From: Cryptosporangium phraense
Lineage (GTDB): Bacteria; Actinomycetota; Actinomycetes; Mycobacteriales; Cryptosporangiaceae
Direction of reading: 5' to 3'
NCBI RefSeq assembly: GCF_006912135.1
Contig: NZ_VIRS01000005.1
Location: forward strand, 186,001 to 250,000
DNA length: 64,000 nt
Both the position numbers and the translations under genes were made by a program. Shown here piece after piece: positions 16,250-25,167 of this stretch. Each line of letters starts with the position of its first letter. The stretch's first letter is position 1. Under the pieces are notes generated by a model. The model made no database searches and had not been told where the DNA came from. It worked only from the letters and a program-made list of their open reading frames with translations.

Positions 16250-17236
16250 TCAGGCGGGGACGCCCAGAGCGCCGGCCAGGAGCGGCCAGGAGTTCTTGAA
16301 CTCCCGCTGCCAGTACGGCCAGGTGTGCGTGCCCTTTCCGTACAGGCGCACGGTCGGCGACAACCCGGCCAGCCGCGCCTTGGTCAGGAAGCTCTGCGTC
16401 GTCAGCAGAGCGGCGGTCTCCTGCCAGACGAAGTTGTCGTTCTGGTCCAGGTCGGCGGCCCGGCCGTCACCGCACGAGACGTAGAGCTTCGTCCCCCGCA
16501 GCCCGGCCAACTGGCTCGCCGGGTTGTGGGCGGCCCAGGTCCCCCGGTTCAGGATCGGGTCGCCCCAGAGCGAGTACCGCGCCTCGCCGGCCTGGTTGCG
16601 CATCCACTCGACCGCGGTCGGCGCGCCGAGTGTCAGCGTGTCGAGCAGCCCGCTGTAGGAGGCGGCGGCCTTGAACATCCCCGGGTGCCGGGCCGCGTAG
16701 GAGAACGCCCCGAACCCGCCGACCGACAGGCCCGCGATCGCGCGGGCGCTCGACCCGCGGTAACCGCGCTCGATGATCTGCTGCAACTCGGTGATGTGGT
16801 ACGTCTCGTACTTCGGACCCCCACCGCGCAGCGGGTCGCTGTAATAGCCGGCCAGCCCGTCGCTCGGCATCACGACCAGCACGTTCTTGTCGTAGAAGAA
16901 GTCGTAGACGTCGGTGAACGCGGTCCACGACTTGTAGTCCTGAGGTTCGCAGCACCCGTGCAGCAGGTACAGCGTCGGCCACTTGGTGTTCGGCTGGGTG
17001 AAGTAGTCCTTCGGCAGCAGCAGACGGACCGGCGTCCGGCCCTTCATGGCCGGCGAGTCGATCGTGATGTCGAGCTTCTGCCACTCCACGAACTGCTCGC
17101 TGACGACCCGGGCGCCGTCGTCGGCCACCCCGTTGGACAGGCCTCCGGCGTCGGCGGACGCGGGAACCGCGGACAGACCGCCGCCCAGCAGCACCGCAGC
17201 AACCACCATCGACAGCAGCACACGTAACCGCAACAC
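16250..17236 (-). CDS. Secreted alpha/beta-hydrolase esterase
   Basis: A 328-residue secreted hydrolase of the esterase D/antigen 85-like family. Signal peptide: LRLRVLLSMVVAAVLLGGG, cleaved near ASA-DAG (about residue 29). The nucleophile elbow is AIAGLSVGGFGAFS, the oxyanion region YLLHGCCEP, and the catalytic His is likely in GKGTHTWPYWQREF near the end. The family includes mycolyltransferases and S-formylglutathione hydrolases; a mycolyl role cannot be assumed. GTG 17236 has GGAGG five to ten bases upstream. Divergent from the azoreductase gene. Confidence 0.87.
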   Translation of the reverse strand: MLRLRVLLSMVVAAVLLGGGLSAVPASADAGGLSNGVADDGARVVSEQFVEWQKLDITIDSPAMKGRTPVRLLLPKDYFTQPNTKWPTLYLLHGCCEPQDYKSWTAFTDVYDFFYDKNVLVVMPSDGLAGYYSDPLRGGGPKYETYHITELQQIIERGYRGSSARAIAGLSVGGFGAFSYAARHPGMFKAAASYSGLLDTLTLGAPTAVEWMRNQAGEARYSLWGDPILNRGTWAAHNPASQLAGLRGTKLYVSCGDGRAADLDQNDNFVWQETAALLTTQSFLTKARLAGLSPTVRLYGKGTHTWPYWQREFKNSWPLLAGALGVPA

Positions 17237-17313
17237 CGGGCCTCCTCGGTCGGCGGCTCAGTGTAGGGAGCGGCCGGAGGACTTCGCCATTACTCCCTGG
17301 CAGTATCGAGTCA

Positions 17314-17323
17314 GGTTATAACC
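17314..17323. promoter_or_regulatory. Palindrome with -10-like hexamer upstream of azoR
   Basis: GGTTATAACC is a perfect 10-bp palindrome, 32 bases before the azoR start, and contains TATAAC, a plausible -10 element. It may be a promoter/operator for azoR or for the divergent esterase gene. Confidence 0.4.
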
Positions 17324-17355
17324 GGAGGGCACATCCCCAGCGCGGAGGACACAAA

Positions 17356-17997
17356 ATGCCCCACCTGTTGCACCTCGACTCGTCCGCCGATCTGACCGGT
17401 TCCCGCTCCCGGGCGATCACCGCCGCGTTCGCGAAGTCCTGGGCGTCCCGCGGGGACGACCACACGATCACCTACCGCGACCTGCACACCGAGCCGCTCC
17501 CCCGGCTGTCGACACCGGCCCTGCACTGGGCTCCGCGCCTACGGCGCCCCGACGAGACCGTCGAGCCGCAGGACGAGGCCCTCCAGCAGCTGATCCTCGA
17601 CGAACTGTTCGCGGCCGACGTCCTGCTGGTCGGAGCGCCGATGTACAACTACTCGCTCGCGTCGACGCTGAAGACCTGGATCGACTACGTGCACGTCCCG
17701 GGCACGACGCTGACGTTCGACGACGTGCCGAGCCAGCCGATGGCCGGGCGCCGGGCGGTCGTCGTCACCAGCGCGGGCGGCTCGTACGTCGAGGGTTCGC
17801 CGACCCACGGGTGGGACCACCTCACGCCGGTGCTGCAGATCGTCCTGGGCACCGCGCTGGGCATGGAGGTCACCGTGATCTCCACCGAGCTGACGCTAGC
17901 CCCACGAATCCCCGACCTGGCCCCTCAGATCCCCTACAGCGAATCGCTCTTGACCGCTGCGATGGAGCGTGCCGCCGAACTGGGCGCCACTGTGTAG
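17356..17997 (+). CDS. azoR: FMN-dependent NADH-azoreductase/quinone reductase
   Basis: A 213-residue flavodoxin-fold enzyme of the AzoR family, which reduces quinones and azo bonds with NAD(P)H and FMN. Diagnostic features are the N-terminal phosphate-binding segment LHLDSSADLTGSRSRAI, the FMN contact region GAPMYNYSLASTLKTWIDYV and VVTSAGGSY. The start ATG has GGAGG seven bases upstream. It stands alone, divergent from the esterase. The 193 bases after it hold no gene; there is only a short inverted repeat TCTTGC/GCAAGA at 18111-18127 that I cannot assign. Confidence 0.88.
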   Translation: MPHLLHLDSSADLTGSRSRAITAAFAKSWASRGDDHTITYRDLHTEPLPRLSTPALHWAPRLRRPDETVEPQDEALQQLILDELFAADVLLVGAPMYNYSLASTLKTWIDYVHVPGTTLTFDDVPSQPMAGRRAVVVTSAGGSYVEGSPTHGWDHLTPVLQIVLGTALGMEVTVISTELTLAPRIPDLAPQIPYSESLLTAAMERAAELGATV

Positions 17998-18189
17998 GGA
18001 CGCTCGTAGCGCTGCCGCGCTCACGCAGCCGGCCCTGCTTCTTGCGACAGTAGGTTCGGGAGCCGCTGCGAGCTGGCTAGCCCTGCCCGCCAACGAGCAT
18101 TTTTGAGAAGTCTTGCGCGCTGCAAGACGCACTCCGCTTTCTACAGGTCGACAGCCCGGCCGGGGAACGAGAGTGCGGCTGCCGTGACG

Positions 18190-18750
18190 AGCGGAGATCG
18201 AGCTTCGGCAGCAGGATGCAGGACTGCATCGTCGATGATCGTTGGTCGTTGCGGCGGACCGCCGACCGGTTCCCGGTCTCCCGCACCACCGCGGCCCGCT
18301 GGGCCGGCCGCTACCGGCAGTTGGGGTGCGGCCGGTATGACCGACCGGTCCGGTCGTGCGCACCGGTCACCGGCTCGCACGCTGACCGCCCTTCGAGCGG
18401 CGGATCGTCACGATCCGGGTCACCACACGCCTGAGGCCCGCCCGGATCGCCGCTCGCCCGGTTCTCCACCCGGCCACGGTCCACGGGGCCACGGTCCACC
18501 GGGCGCTGACCCGCTACCGCGTTCCGCGCCTGGTCCATCTCGACCGTGGCACCGGCGTTCGAGTCCGCCACTACGCACGCGACGCGCCCGGCGACCTCGT
18601 CCACGTCGACGTCCACGTCGACGTCAAGAAACTCGGCCGGATCCCCGACGGCGGCGGGCACCGCACCGCCGGGCGGTGACCGGCCACACCTCCCTGGACG
18701 GCCTGCCACCCGCATCCCGCGTCACCAACCTCACGGGACAGAACACCTAG
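18190..18750 (+). pseudogene. IS481-family transposase remnant
   Basis: The N-terminal HTH survives in one frame (DRWSLRRTADRFPVSRTTAA, RWAGRYRQLG). The following segment is in another frame (RAHRSPARTLTAL) and then more parts appear in shifted frames, including RYRVPRLVHLDRGTGVRVRH. The last residues PPASRVTNLTGQNT match the typical C-terminus of actinobacterial IS481 transposases. Most of the DDE catalytic domain is missing. Several frameshifts and an internal deletion mean it is dead. A small tandem duplication (gtcgacgtccac repeats, about 18600-18630) lies inside. Confidence 0.7.
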
Positions 18751-19595
18751 CGCGTAGTCATGAAAGCGCGCAGTGCGGCGAGGTCGTCGGTGCCGAGGTA
18801 ATCGACCTTTGCCTCGCGCATCTCGCGCCAGAACGCGTTGCGGGTCTTGCGGGAGTGCGCCGGGACGCCCCAGAACCGGACGGTGCGTCCCTCCGCGTGC
18901 GCCTTCGCGACCCAGTCGCGGAGCTTCTCGCGCTCCTCGGCCGGCATCTCGCCGCGCCCGTCCCACTGGAACTTCCAGCTCCACTTCTCACTGCACAGCG
19001 GCACCAGCGACGCCGGCAGGTCGCTCCCTACCGCGGACAAACTCCCGTCGCAGGCCGCGTACCGCACCGGCGCGGCGGCCAGCGCCTCCCGCGGCGGCTT
19101 CCCGGTGATGACGACGGTCACCGCGCCGGGGTGGATCTCGTCGCCCTCGAACCGGGTGAGCATCGACGAGTACTCGTCGAGCTCGGCCGCGAGCAGCTCC
19201 CAGCACCACTCCGGGTCGTTCTTGATCTCCACCAGCAGCTGGAACGGCCGGTCGTAGCCGGGCTGGACCCGGCCCTGGGCCGCCACCCGCCGGGCCAGCG
19301 GGTCCAGGTACAGGCCGCGGAGCGTCCGCCACCGCTCCAGGTCGGCCTCGTCGTGGCCGACCAGCAACGTCGGGGTTCCGTCGGCGTCCTGGTGCGGCCA
19401 GATGTCCACCTCGACGCTCGTGAACCCCTGATCGAGGGCGGCGAGCAGCGGACGGTGGTGCCGGTAGTCGTTGTGCGCGTGACCACCGGTCATCGGACCC
19501 CAGCGACGGTGCCGCACCTGAGCGGCCACGCCGACGCCGATCGCCACCAGCACCACGACACCCAGCCCGGCCAGGACGGCCACTAACGATGACAT
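18747..19595 (-). CDS. PI-PLC/glycerophosphodiester phosphodiesterase-like protein
   Basis: A 282-residue protein with one N-terminal membrane helix (LVAVLAGLGVVVLVAIGVGV), so probably membrane-anchored with the domain outside. The body has the TIM-barrel phosphodiesterase signature: GGHAHNDYRHHRPLLAALDQ, then FTSVEVDIWPHQDADG and LLVGHDEADL, matching the PI-PLC/GDPD superfamily His, Glu/Asp and His ligands. It ends with DYLGTDDLAALRAF, as in GDPD proteins. Likely cleaves a phosphodiester lipid headgroup; the exact substrate is not clear. Confidence 0.85.
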   Translation of the reverse strand: MSSLVAVLAGLGVVVLVAIGVGVAAQVRHRRWGPMTGGHAHNDYRHHRPLLAALDQGFTSVEVDIWPHQDADGTPTLLVGHDEADLERWRTLRGLYLDPLARRVAAQGRVQPGYDRPFQLLVEIKNDPEWCWELLAAELDEYSSMLTRFEGDEIHPGAVTVVITGKPPREALAAAPVRYAACDGSLSAVGSDLPASLVPLCSEKWSWKFQWDGRGEMPAEEREKLRDWVAKAHAEGRTVRFWGVPAHSRKTRNAFWREMREAKVDYLGTDDLAALRAFMTTR

Positions 19596-19625
19596 GGCCC
19601 AAGAATTACCAGCCGCGCGTTCCGG

Positions 19626-20519
19626 CTAACCGCCGTGGGTCGCGAAGAACGACCAGATCGCCTCGGTCGCGTCCAATTCGGTGGTCGGCGGGTCCGCGCC
19701 CGGGCGGGACGACCGCCCGCCGGGCCAGGCGTGTTCGCCACCGACGACCGTGTCGAAGCGCACGTCGGCCGCGCACCCGGTGTACCGGACGGTCGTGATG
19801 GCACCGCGGAACGACGTCGACGAACCGGAGCACCCGTCGAACCGGCTCCAGGACGTCATCGCGTAGGCCACCGAGCGGTGCGACCCGGCCACGGCCGGGT
19901 TGGCGATCCGCGACGAGGACGTCCCGCCGTCGTACGGCACGATCGGGTCGGCGTCGCCGTGGATCGCGTAGACCGGCAGCGGGCGGGCCGGCCGGCACGA
20001 CGGCAGATCCATCGCGCCCGACACCGGGGCGATCGCGCCGACCTGGTCGGCCAGCTCGCAGCCGGCCCGGTAGGCCAGCATCGCGCCGTTCGAGAACCCG
20101 GTCACGTACACCCGCCGGCCCGGGAACTGCGCGATCAGCACCCGCAGGAACCCGACGTCGTCGACGTCCCGATCCCGCGCGTACCCGCAGCAGGTGCCCG
20201 CGTTCCAGGTCAGCAGCCGGGTCCGTCCGGACCCGTCCGGATAGACGGCGAGGAACCCCTCCCGGTCGGCCAGGTCGCTGAAGCCGGTCTGCTTCTCGAC
20301 CTGAGCGCCGTTGCCGCCTCCGCCGTGCAGGACGATCACGACCGGCGCGCCGGTCCGGCCGACGGCCGCCGTCGGTACGTGCAGACGGTAGGTCCTCTCG
20401 ACGTCTCCGACGCGAACGGTCTCGACCGAGGTGGACGCGGGAGCCGCGGGCCGCGCGGCGGCCCGGTCGCACCCGGCCGCACCGAGCAGGAGGACGAGAA
20501 CCACCGCCACGACGCGCAT
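19626..20519 (-). CDS. Lipoprotein esterase, PHB-depolymerase/LpqC-like
   Basis: A 297-residue lipoprotein: lipobox LLGAAGC with the lipidated Cys at residue 17. The body is an alpha/beta-hydrolase of the polyhydroxybutyrate depolymerase/feruloyl esterase (CE1) group: oxyanion segment VIVLHGGGGNG, nucleophile Ser in VTGFSNGAMLAYRAGC, Asp in IHGDADPIVPYDGG and His in VVGGEHAWPGG. The substrate is likely a carboxylic ester outside the cell. All catalytic residues are present. Confidence 0.88.
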   Translation of the reverse strand: MRVVAVVLVLLLGAAGCDRAAARPAAPASTSVETVRVGDVERTYRLHVPTAAVGRTGAPVVIVLHGGGGNGAQVEKQTGFSDLADREGFLAVYPDGSGRTRLLTWNAGTCCGYARDRDVDDVGFLRVLIAQFPGRRVYVTGFSNGAMLAYRAGCELADQVGAIAPVSGAMDLPSCRPARPLPVYAIHGDADPIVPYDGGTSSSRIANPAVAGSHRSVAYAMTSWSRFDGCSGSSTSFRGAITTVRYTGCAADVRFDTVVGGEHAWPGGRSSRPGADPPTTELDATEAIWSFFATHGG

Positions 20520-20608
20520 GCCCGGATTCTGGCCCGTCCCGGCTGAGACCCCGGTAAGCGAGTGTCCGAGAACGGTCAGGCTCGGCGCCGCCGGGTCGAT
20601 GAGGAGAC

Positions 20609-22810
20609 GTGGTGGGGCTTCAGAACGGCAGGTCCCGGCGCGGCCTGTGGTCCGTCGCCGCGCTGACCGCGCTGGTCCTGACCGCGGGCACGCTCGTCTC
20701 GCTCGCGGTCGGTTCCCTCCTGCGCGACGCCTCCCACCGGACCGCCGTGCGCGCGATGGACGGCCGGACCGACCTGATGTCCTCGGCCGTGCGCACCGAG
20801 ATCGACCGCTACCGCGACCAGGTGCAGACGCTGGCCGCCGCGCTCGGTGCGATGGACGAGGTGACCGCGGCCCGATTCGCCCGGACGACCGCGCCGCTGC
20901 GGCCGATGGGCCTGTCCGGGGCGACGTCGGTGGTGTACCTCGTCCCGGTGGCGAACAGCGACCTGGCCGCGGTCCAGGCCGAGTGGCGCCGGAGAGGGGC
21001 GGCCGATCTGGTCATCCGGCCGCACGGCCACGGACCGCACGTGATCGGCGTGCTCACGACCCGCCTCGACGGCCAGCGCAACGCCGGCTACTCGGGCGTC
21101 GACATCACCCAGGCGCCGGCGCCGTACGCGGCGACGACCGAGTCCCGGCGCAGCGGCTCGGTGGCCGTCTCGGACACCTACCACCTGATCATCGACCAGC
21201 AGTTGCCGCCGTCGCAGCGGCAGTTCTCGTTCGTGCTCACCGCGCCGGTCACCGGGCCGGACGGGCGCTTCCGCGGCTGGGTGATGATGGGGCTGCGCGG
21301 CCAGGACTTCGTGCAGGCGACGCTGTCCCGGGTCGCCCAGAACCTCGTCGACGTCAGCCTCACCGCGCGCAACGCCGACGGGCGGGACACCGCGGTCGCG
21401 GGCCTCTCGGCCGACCGCTCGGGCCGCCGTGACCTGCACCGGACCGTGAACATCTCGGTCGCGCAGCGCCATTGGGAGCTGCGCACCGGGGCGGTGTCGG
21501 CCGCGCTGCCCGGCGCCAGCCCGTCGCTCGCGGTCGCGCTCACCGCGACGCTGCTCGGCGTGACGTTGCTGGCCGGGACGCTGGTCGCGATCCTGGCCAG
21601 CGGACGCCGCCGGGCCGAGCGCCGGGTCCAGGCCGCGACCCGGGAGCTCCAGGACACCGAGCGGGAGGCCCGGGAACAGGCCGAGCTGCTCGGTACCGTG
21701 CTCCACACGATCACCGAGGGCGTCGGCGTCGTCGACTCCGACGGACGTTTCCTCGCGCACAACCCGGCGGCGAAGCAGCTGCTCGGGATCTCCCTGGACT
21801 CGTCCGGCCCCGACCGCTGGCAGCAGCACTACGGCCTGTTCCGCCCGGACGGCTCCGAGCCGTTGCCGGTCGCCGAGATGCCGCTGGTCCGGGCGCTGAA
21901 CGGCGAGGACGTCGACGGCGTCGAGATCCTCGTGCGGAACCCCGCGCGGCGCAGCGGCGCGCTGATCACGGTGAGCGCCCGCCCGCTCGCGCTGGCCGAC
22001 GGCTCGCGAGGCGCCGTCGCGGTCTTCCACGACGTCACCGAGGAGCGGGCCTACGAGGCCGAGCTGCAGGGCTTCGCCGGGGTGGTCGCGCACGACCTCA
22101 AGTCACCGCTGACGACCGTCGTCGGATACGCGGAGCTGCTGGAGGACGAGGTCGCGGGTAACGACGAAGCGCTGGAGCACCTCGGCCGGATCCGCGCGAC
22201 CGCGACCCGGATGCGGACGCTCATCGACGACCTGCTGACCTACACCAGCGCCCGGGACGCGGCGATCAACCAGGTCTCGTTCCCGCTCGGGGACCTGGTC
22301 CAGGAGGTGGTGGCGGCCCGGCTGCACGCCTCCCGGGCCGGCGGCTACTTCCCCGACGTCTACGTCGGCCGGCTGCCCGCGCTGAACGCCGACCCGGTGC
22401 TCGTCCGGCAGGTGCTCGAGAACCTGATCGGCAACGCGCTGAAGTACACCCGGCCGGGCAGCCCGGCCCGGGTCGACGTCACCGCCCGGCTGGAGACCGA
22501 GCAGCGGGGCGGGACCTGGGCGCGGGTCGAGATCTCCGACCGGGGCATCGGCATCCCGGCCGGCGAGCACGGGCGGGTGTTCGACCGGTTCCACCGCGCG
22601 CACCCGACCGAGGGCTATCCCGGCACCGGGCTCGGCCTGGCGATCTGCCAGCGCATCGTCGAGCGGCACGGCGGGGCGATCGGCGCGACCGACAACCCGG
22701 GCGGCGGCACCCGGTTCTGGTTCACGCTCCCGGCCGGCGACGATCCGGCGCCCCGCCCACCGGCCCGGCTGGCTCAGGCGGCGTCGAGCGGGCGCAGTTC
22801 GTCGGCGTAG
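20609..22810 (+). CDS. Sensor histidine kinase with CHASE and PAS domains
   Basis: A 733-residue membrane kinase. TM1 is near residues 14-36 (SVAALTALVLTAGTLVSLAV). An extracellular CHASE-type domain (about 45-300; FSFVLTAPVTGPDGRFRGWV) follows, then TM2 (VALTATLLGVTLLAGTLVAI), a short coiled coil, a PAS domain (about 365-490), HisKA with the His in VVAHDLKSPLTTVVGYAELL (about residue 496) and HATPase_c (NLIGNALKYT, DRGIGIP, GTGLGLAI). CHASE domains often bind small extracellular ligands. No response regulator gene is adjacent (orphan). GTG at 20609 or 20612; GAGGAG lies just upstream. The 3' end overlaps the convergent dioxygenase gene by 37 bases. Confidence 0.9.
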   Translation: MVGLQNGRSRRGLWSVAALTALVLTAGTLVSLAVGSLLRDASHRTAVRAMDGRTDLMSSAVRTEIDRYRDQVQTLAAALGAMDEVTAARFARTTAPLRPMGLSGATSVVYLVPVANSDLAAVQAEWRRRGAADLVIRPHGHGPHVIGVLTTRLDGQRNAGYSGVDITQAPAPYAATTESRRSGSVAVSDTYHLIIDQQLPPSQRQFSFVLTAPVTGPDGRFRGWVMMGLRGQDFVQATLSRVAQNLVDVSLTARNADGRDTAVAGLSADRSGRRDLHRTVNISVAQRHWELRTGAVSAALPGASPSLAVALTATLLGVTLLAGTLVAILASGRRRAERRVQAATRELQDTEREAREQAELLGTVLHTITEGVGVVDSDGRFLAHNPAAKQLLGISLDSSGPDRWQQHYGLFRPDGSEPLPVAEMPLVRALNGEDVDGVEILVRNPARRSGALITVSARPLALADGSRGAVAVFHDVTEERAYEAELQGFAGVVAHDLKSPLTTVVGYAELLEDEVAGNDEALEHLGRIRATATRMRTLIDDLLTYTSARDAAINQVSFPLGDLVQEVVAARLHASRAGGYFPDVYVGRLPALNADPVLVRQVLENLIGNALKYTRPGSPARVDVTARLETEQRGGTWARVEISDRGIGIPAGEHGRVFDRFHRAHPTEGYPGTGLGLAICQRIVERHGGAIGATDNPGGGTRFWFTLPAGDDPAPRPPARLAQAASSGRSSSA

Positions 22811-23268
22811 CTCACCGACGTCCGGCGCATCACGCCGTCGTCGGTGATGAGGTAGGTGCCCAGCCGCCAGAGCGGCGGGGAGTACGCGTGGATCGAGACG
22901 CTCTCGGCGTCCGCGCCGGTCATCCGATGGATGTGGTCGGGGCCGAAGCAGAACGACTCCCCGGCCTTCACGACGACGTCGACGTGGTGGCCGCCGATCC
23001 GCGGGTTGTTCTCGTGCACCGCGCCCTGGACGACCGCGACCGCGCCGGACGAGATGTCGTGGTCGTGCCAGCCGGTGTCGTTCTGCGGGGTCCAGCAGAG
23101 CAGCCAGACGTCCACGTGGTCGTCGCGGTAGAGGGAGACGTAGTGCCGCTCGGTGTCGGAGAACGCCACCTGCTCCTGCCAGCGCTCCGGGTGGCGCGCG
23201 AGCTCGTCGACGAGCTCGCGCAGCTCGTGCTTCCCCAGGTCGCGAGCGGGTAAAGCGTCGATGGTCAC
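22774..23268 (-). CDS. Cysteine dioxygenase-like cupin
   Basis: A 164-residue cupin of the cysteine dioxygenase type I family. Iron ligands are likely the two His in TGWHDHDISSG and the His in GPDHIHRMTG, with the C-terminal Tyr/His region SVSIHAYSPPL. The family oxidises cysteine or related thiols to sulfinates; thiol specificity is not fixed by sequence. GTG at 23268 was chosen because it overlaps the upstream amidohydrolase stop as GTGA, so the pair is coupled. Its 3' end runs into the convergent kinase gene. Confidence 0.85.
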   Translation of the reverse strand: MTIDALPARDLGKHELRELVDELARHPERWQEQVAFSDTERHYVSLYRDDHVDVWLLCWTPQNDTGWHDHDISSGAVAVVQGAVHENNPRIGGHHVDVVVKAGESFCFGPDHIHRMTGADAESVSIHAYSPPLWRLGTYLITDDGVMRRTSVSYADELRPLDAA

Positions 23269-24161
23269 GGTCTTCCCTTCTTTCCGTAGAGCAGCCGTTC
23301 CGGGTTCGACACGCCGGCCGCCTGGTCGAACGCCTCGCCCAGGCCGAAGTCGGGCACGGTGGCGTACGGCCGGTCGGACCCGAGAACGACCAGGTCGACG
23401 CCGAGCACGCGGGTGATCGCGTCCACCGCCCGGGGACCGTAGGACGACGTCTCGACGAAGGCGTCCATGTCGATCTGGCGGCGAGCCGGACCGCCGCGGG
23501 CCGCGAGGCGCTCGCCGTGCAGCGGGCCGAGGCCGGCGAGCAACGCGAAGCAGACCCGGAGGTTCGGGTGCGCGGCCCGGCCGAACGCGACGAACGCGTG
23601 CCAGGCGTCGTGCATCTGGTGGACGTAGGGGCTCAGCGCGGGCCACCAGCCGGGCGCGCCGTCCGGCGGGGCCGGGTGCGGGCCGGGGTGGACGAACAGC
23701 GGCGCGTCCCGCCGCTCGAGGACCGCGAGCAGCGGGGCGCAGCGCGCGTAGCCGGCCGGGTCGAGGAGCGCGTCGGCCGGGAGCTGCAGGCCGACGCAGC
23801 CCGCGTCTAGCGCGCGCTCGAGCGGGGTGGGGTCGATCGTGTGCAGGCCGGCCGCAGCCCAGGCGCCGAAGCGCCCGGGTAGCGCGGTGACGCCCTCGTG
23901 GTAGGCGTCGAGGAGCGGGGTGGCGTCCGGGAGCCACTCGATGCCGAGCGGGCTGGAGAGCGAGATCAACGCGCGGTCGAGCCCGTCGGCGTCGAGCAGC
24001 GCGGTACGGACGGCCACGTCGTGGTCGGCCGGGTTCACCGCGTAGGGCGGCGCGCTGGCCGTGTGGAGCGTCCAACCGTCGAGGTGGGGTGGGGTGTTCC
24101 GGGCGCGGAGGGCAGCGAGCAGCGGTTCGGGCCAGAGGTGCTGGTGAACATCGATGCGCAT
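23265..24161 (-). CDS. Amidohydrolase family (amidohydro-rel) protein
   Basis: A 298-residue TIM-barrel amidohydrolase of the 2-pyrone-4,6-dicarboxylate lactonase/ACMSD-like branch. The N-terminal metal motif is RIDVHQHLWPEPL, a His is in LFVHPGPHP, and an Asp is near the end in VLGSDRPYA. The substrate is unknown. Co-translated with the cysteine dioxygenase by a 4-base overlap, so it may act on a compound related to the thiol substrate. Inverted repeats lie directly upstream (24188-24216). Confidence 0.82.
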   Translation of the reverse strand: MRIDVHQHLWPEPLLAALRARNTPPHLDGWTLHTASAPPYAVNPADHDVAVRTALLDADGLDRALISLSSPLGIEWLPDATPLLDAYHEGVTALPGRFGAWAAAGLHTIDPTPLERALDAGCVGLQLPADALLDPAGYARCAPLLAVLERRDAPLFVHPGPHPAPPDGAPGWWPALSPYVHQMHDAWHAFVAFGRAAHPNLRVCFALLAGLGPLHGERLAARGGPARRQIDMDAFVETSSYGPRAVDAITRVLGVDLVVLGSDRPYATVPDFGLGEAFDQAAGVSNPERLLYGKKGRP

Positions 24162-24187
24162 TCCGCCAGTTTCCTACCTGCTCACTG

Positions 24188-24216
24188 GGTTAACCGCTTC
24201 AGTGAACCGGTTAACC
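24188..24216. promoter_or_regulatory. Inverted-repeat operator upstream of the amidohydrolase/dioxygenase operon
   Basis: GGTTAACCG at 24188-24196 and its exact inverse CGGTTAACC at 24208-24216, spaced by 11 bases; each arm also contains the palindrome GGTTAACC. It lies 27 bases before the amidohydrolase ATG (minus strand), the expected operator position. The binding protein is not identified. Confidence 0.6.
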
Positions 24217-24244
24217 TGAGCGGCTGTCAAGGCTCGTCGCCGGC

Positions 24245-24261
24245 TCGTAACAGTGTTACGA
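24245..24261. promoter_or_regulatory. 17-bp palindrome at the 3' end of the DUF8175-like gene
   Basis: TCGTAACA-G-TGTTACGA, perfect 8-bp arms around one base. It includes the TAA stop of the gene at 24256-25116 and lies 84-100 bases upstream of the amidohydrolase start. Too AT-balanced for a normal GC-rich terminator; could be a second operator for the downstream operon. Confidence 0.45.
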
Positions 24262-25116
24262 ACGGCCCCACCGGGTGAAGTCACCCGGGTCGACGTTCAG
24301 CTGGCGCAGCGTGTTCCAGCTACCGCCGGGCGGGGCGACGAGCCGCCAGTCGCCCGCCACCCACCGCACGGTGAGGGTGAGCCCCATATAGCTGGCGACG
24401 TCCGCGGAGATCGATCGGTAGGCGAGCTCGATCACGGCCTGACCGGGCGAGTAGGAGACGAAGCGGAAGCCGGCGATCTGGGCCCTCTTCCGCACGTCCA
24501 GCCGGCGGGTGTGGGTCCGCAGATTGCCGAGGAACAGGTCCCGGTCTTCGCCGGGGATCATCTGGGTCTGCACGGTCTTCTTCGCGGCCTCGGGCTGGTC
24601 GACCCAGCCGGCGCGGGTCCCGATCTGGGCCGTGGCGATCAGCGCGCCGGTCGGCGTCCGCGAGTAGCCGCTGGCCACCTGCTGGGCGTCGACGTGCGCG
24701 GGCCCGTCGGTCTTCGACGTCGGGACGTCGTCACCGTGGACGACCTCCCAGGTGACGCCGGACGGCGCGGCGGTGGGGGTCGCGGTCGGCAGCGGGCCGG
24801 TGGGGCCGTCGTCGCCCGGGCTCGCGCTCGGGAAGGCGTACTCCGGGCCGCTGCCGGAGTTCCGGGTCACCAGCAGCGCGGCCGTGGCCCCGCCGAGCAC
24901 GCAGACCAGCACGACCGCGACGACGCCGAGGACGCCGAGCACGATCGGGGTCCGCGACCGCCGCGGCGCGCCCGCGGGCTGCGTCCAGGCGGGCGGAGCG
25001 TAAGGCCCCGGCAGGTGGGAGGGCCTCGGCAGGTGGGAGGGCCCCGGCGGGTGGGAGGGCCCGGGTGGGTACTGGCTCGGCGGGGGTAAGTGCGGGCCGC
25101 CGTGCGGTGTGCTCAT
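24256..25116 (-). CDS. Proline-rich membrane-anchored protein, DUF8175-like
   Basis: A 286-residue protein. Residues 1-55 are Pro/Gly/His/Ser-rich with repeats of the GPSHLP/RPSHLP type and are likely cytoplasmic. One membrane helix follows (IVLGVLGVVAVVLVCVLGGA, about 58-80), then a Ser/Thr/Pro linker and a folded outer domain (about 120-286) containing TGALIATAQIGTRAG and VRWVAGDWRLVAPP. That arrangement resembles DUF8175 proteins of actinomycetes, whose function is unknown. No enzymatic motif is visible. Its upstream region shows no partner. Confidence 0.7.
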   Translation of the reverse strand: MSTPHGGPHLPPPSQYPPGPSHPPGPSHLPRPSHLPGPYAPPAWTQPAGAPRRSRTPIVLGVLGVVAVVLVCVLGGATAALLVTRNSGSGPEYAFPSASPGDDGPTGPLPTATPTAAPSGVTWEVVHGDDVPTSKTDGPAHVDAQQVASGYSRTPTGALIATAQIGTRAGWVDQPEAAKKTVQTQMIPGEDRDLFLGNLRTHTRRLDVRKRAQIAGFRFVSYSPGQAVIELAYRSISADVASYMGLTLTVRWVAGDWRLVAPPGGSWNTLRQLNVDPGDFTRWGRS

Positions 25117-25167
25117 CGGTCTCCCTGGTCCACAGCGGACTCACAGCACCGCACGGTAGCGCAGCTG

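Noticed and set aside
18111-18127. Nur-box-like TCTTGC/GCAAGA repeat after azoR
   Set aside because: Arm spacing does not match the Nur box, and no related gene lies beside it; probably chance or the edge of the IS481 remnant.
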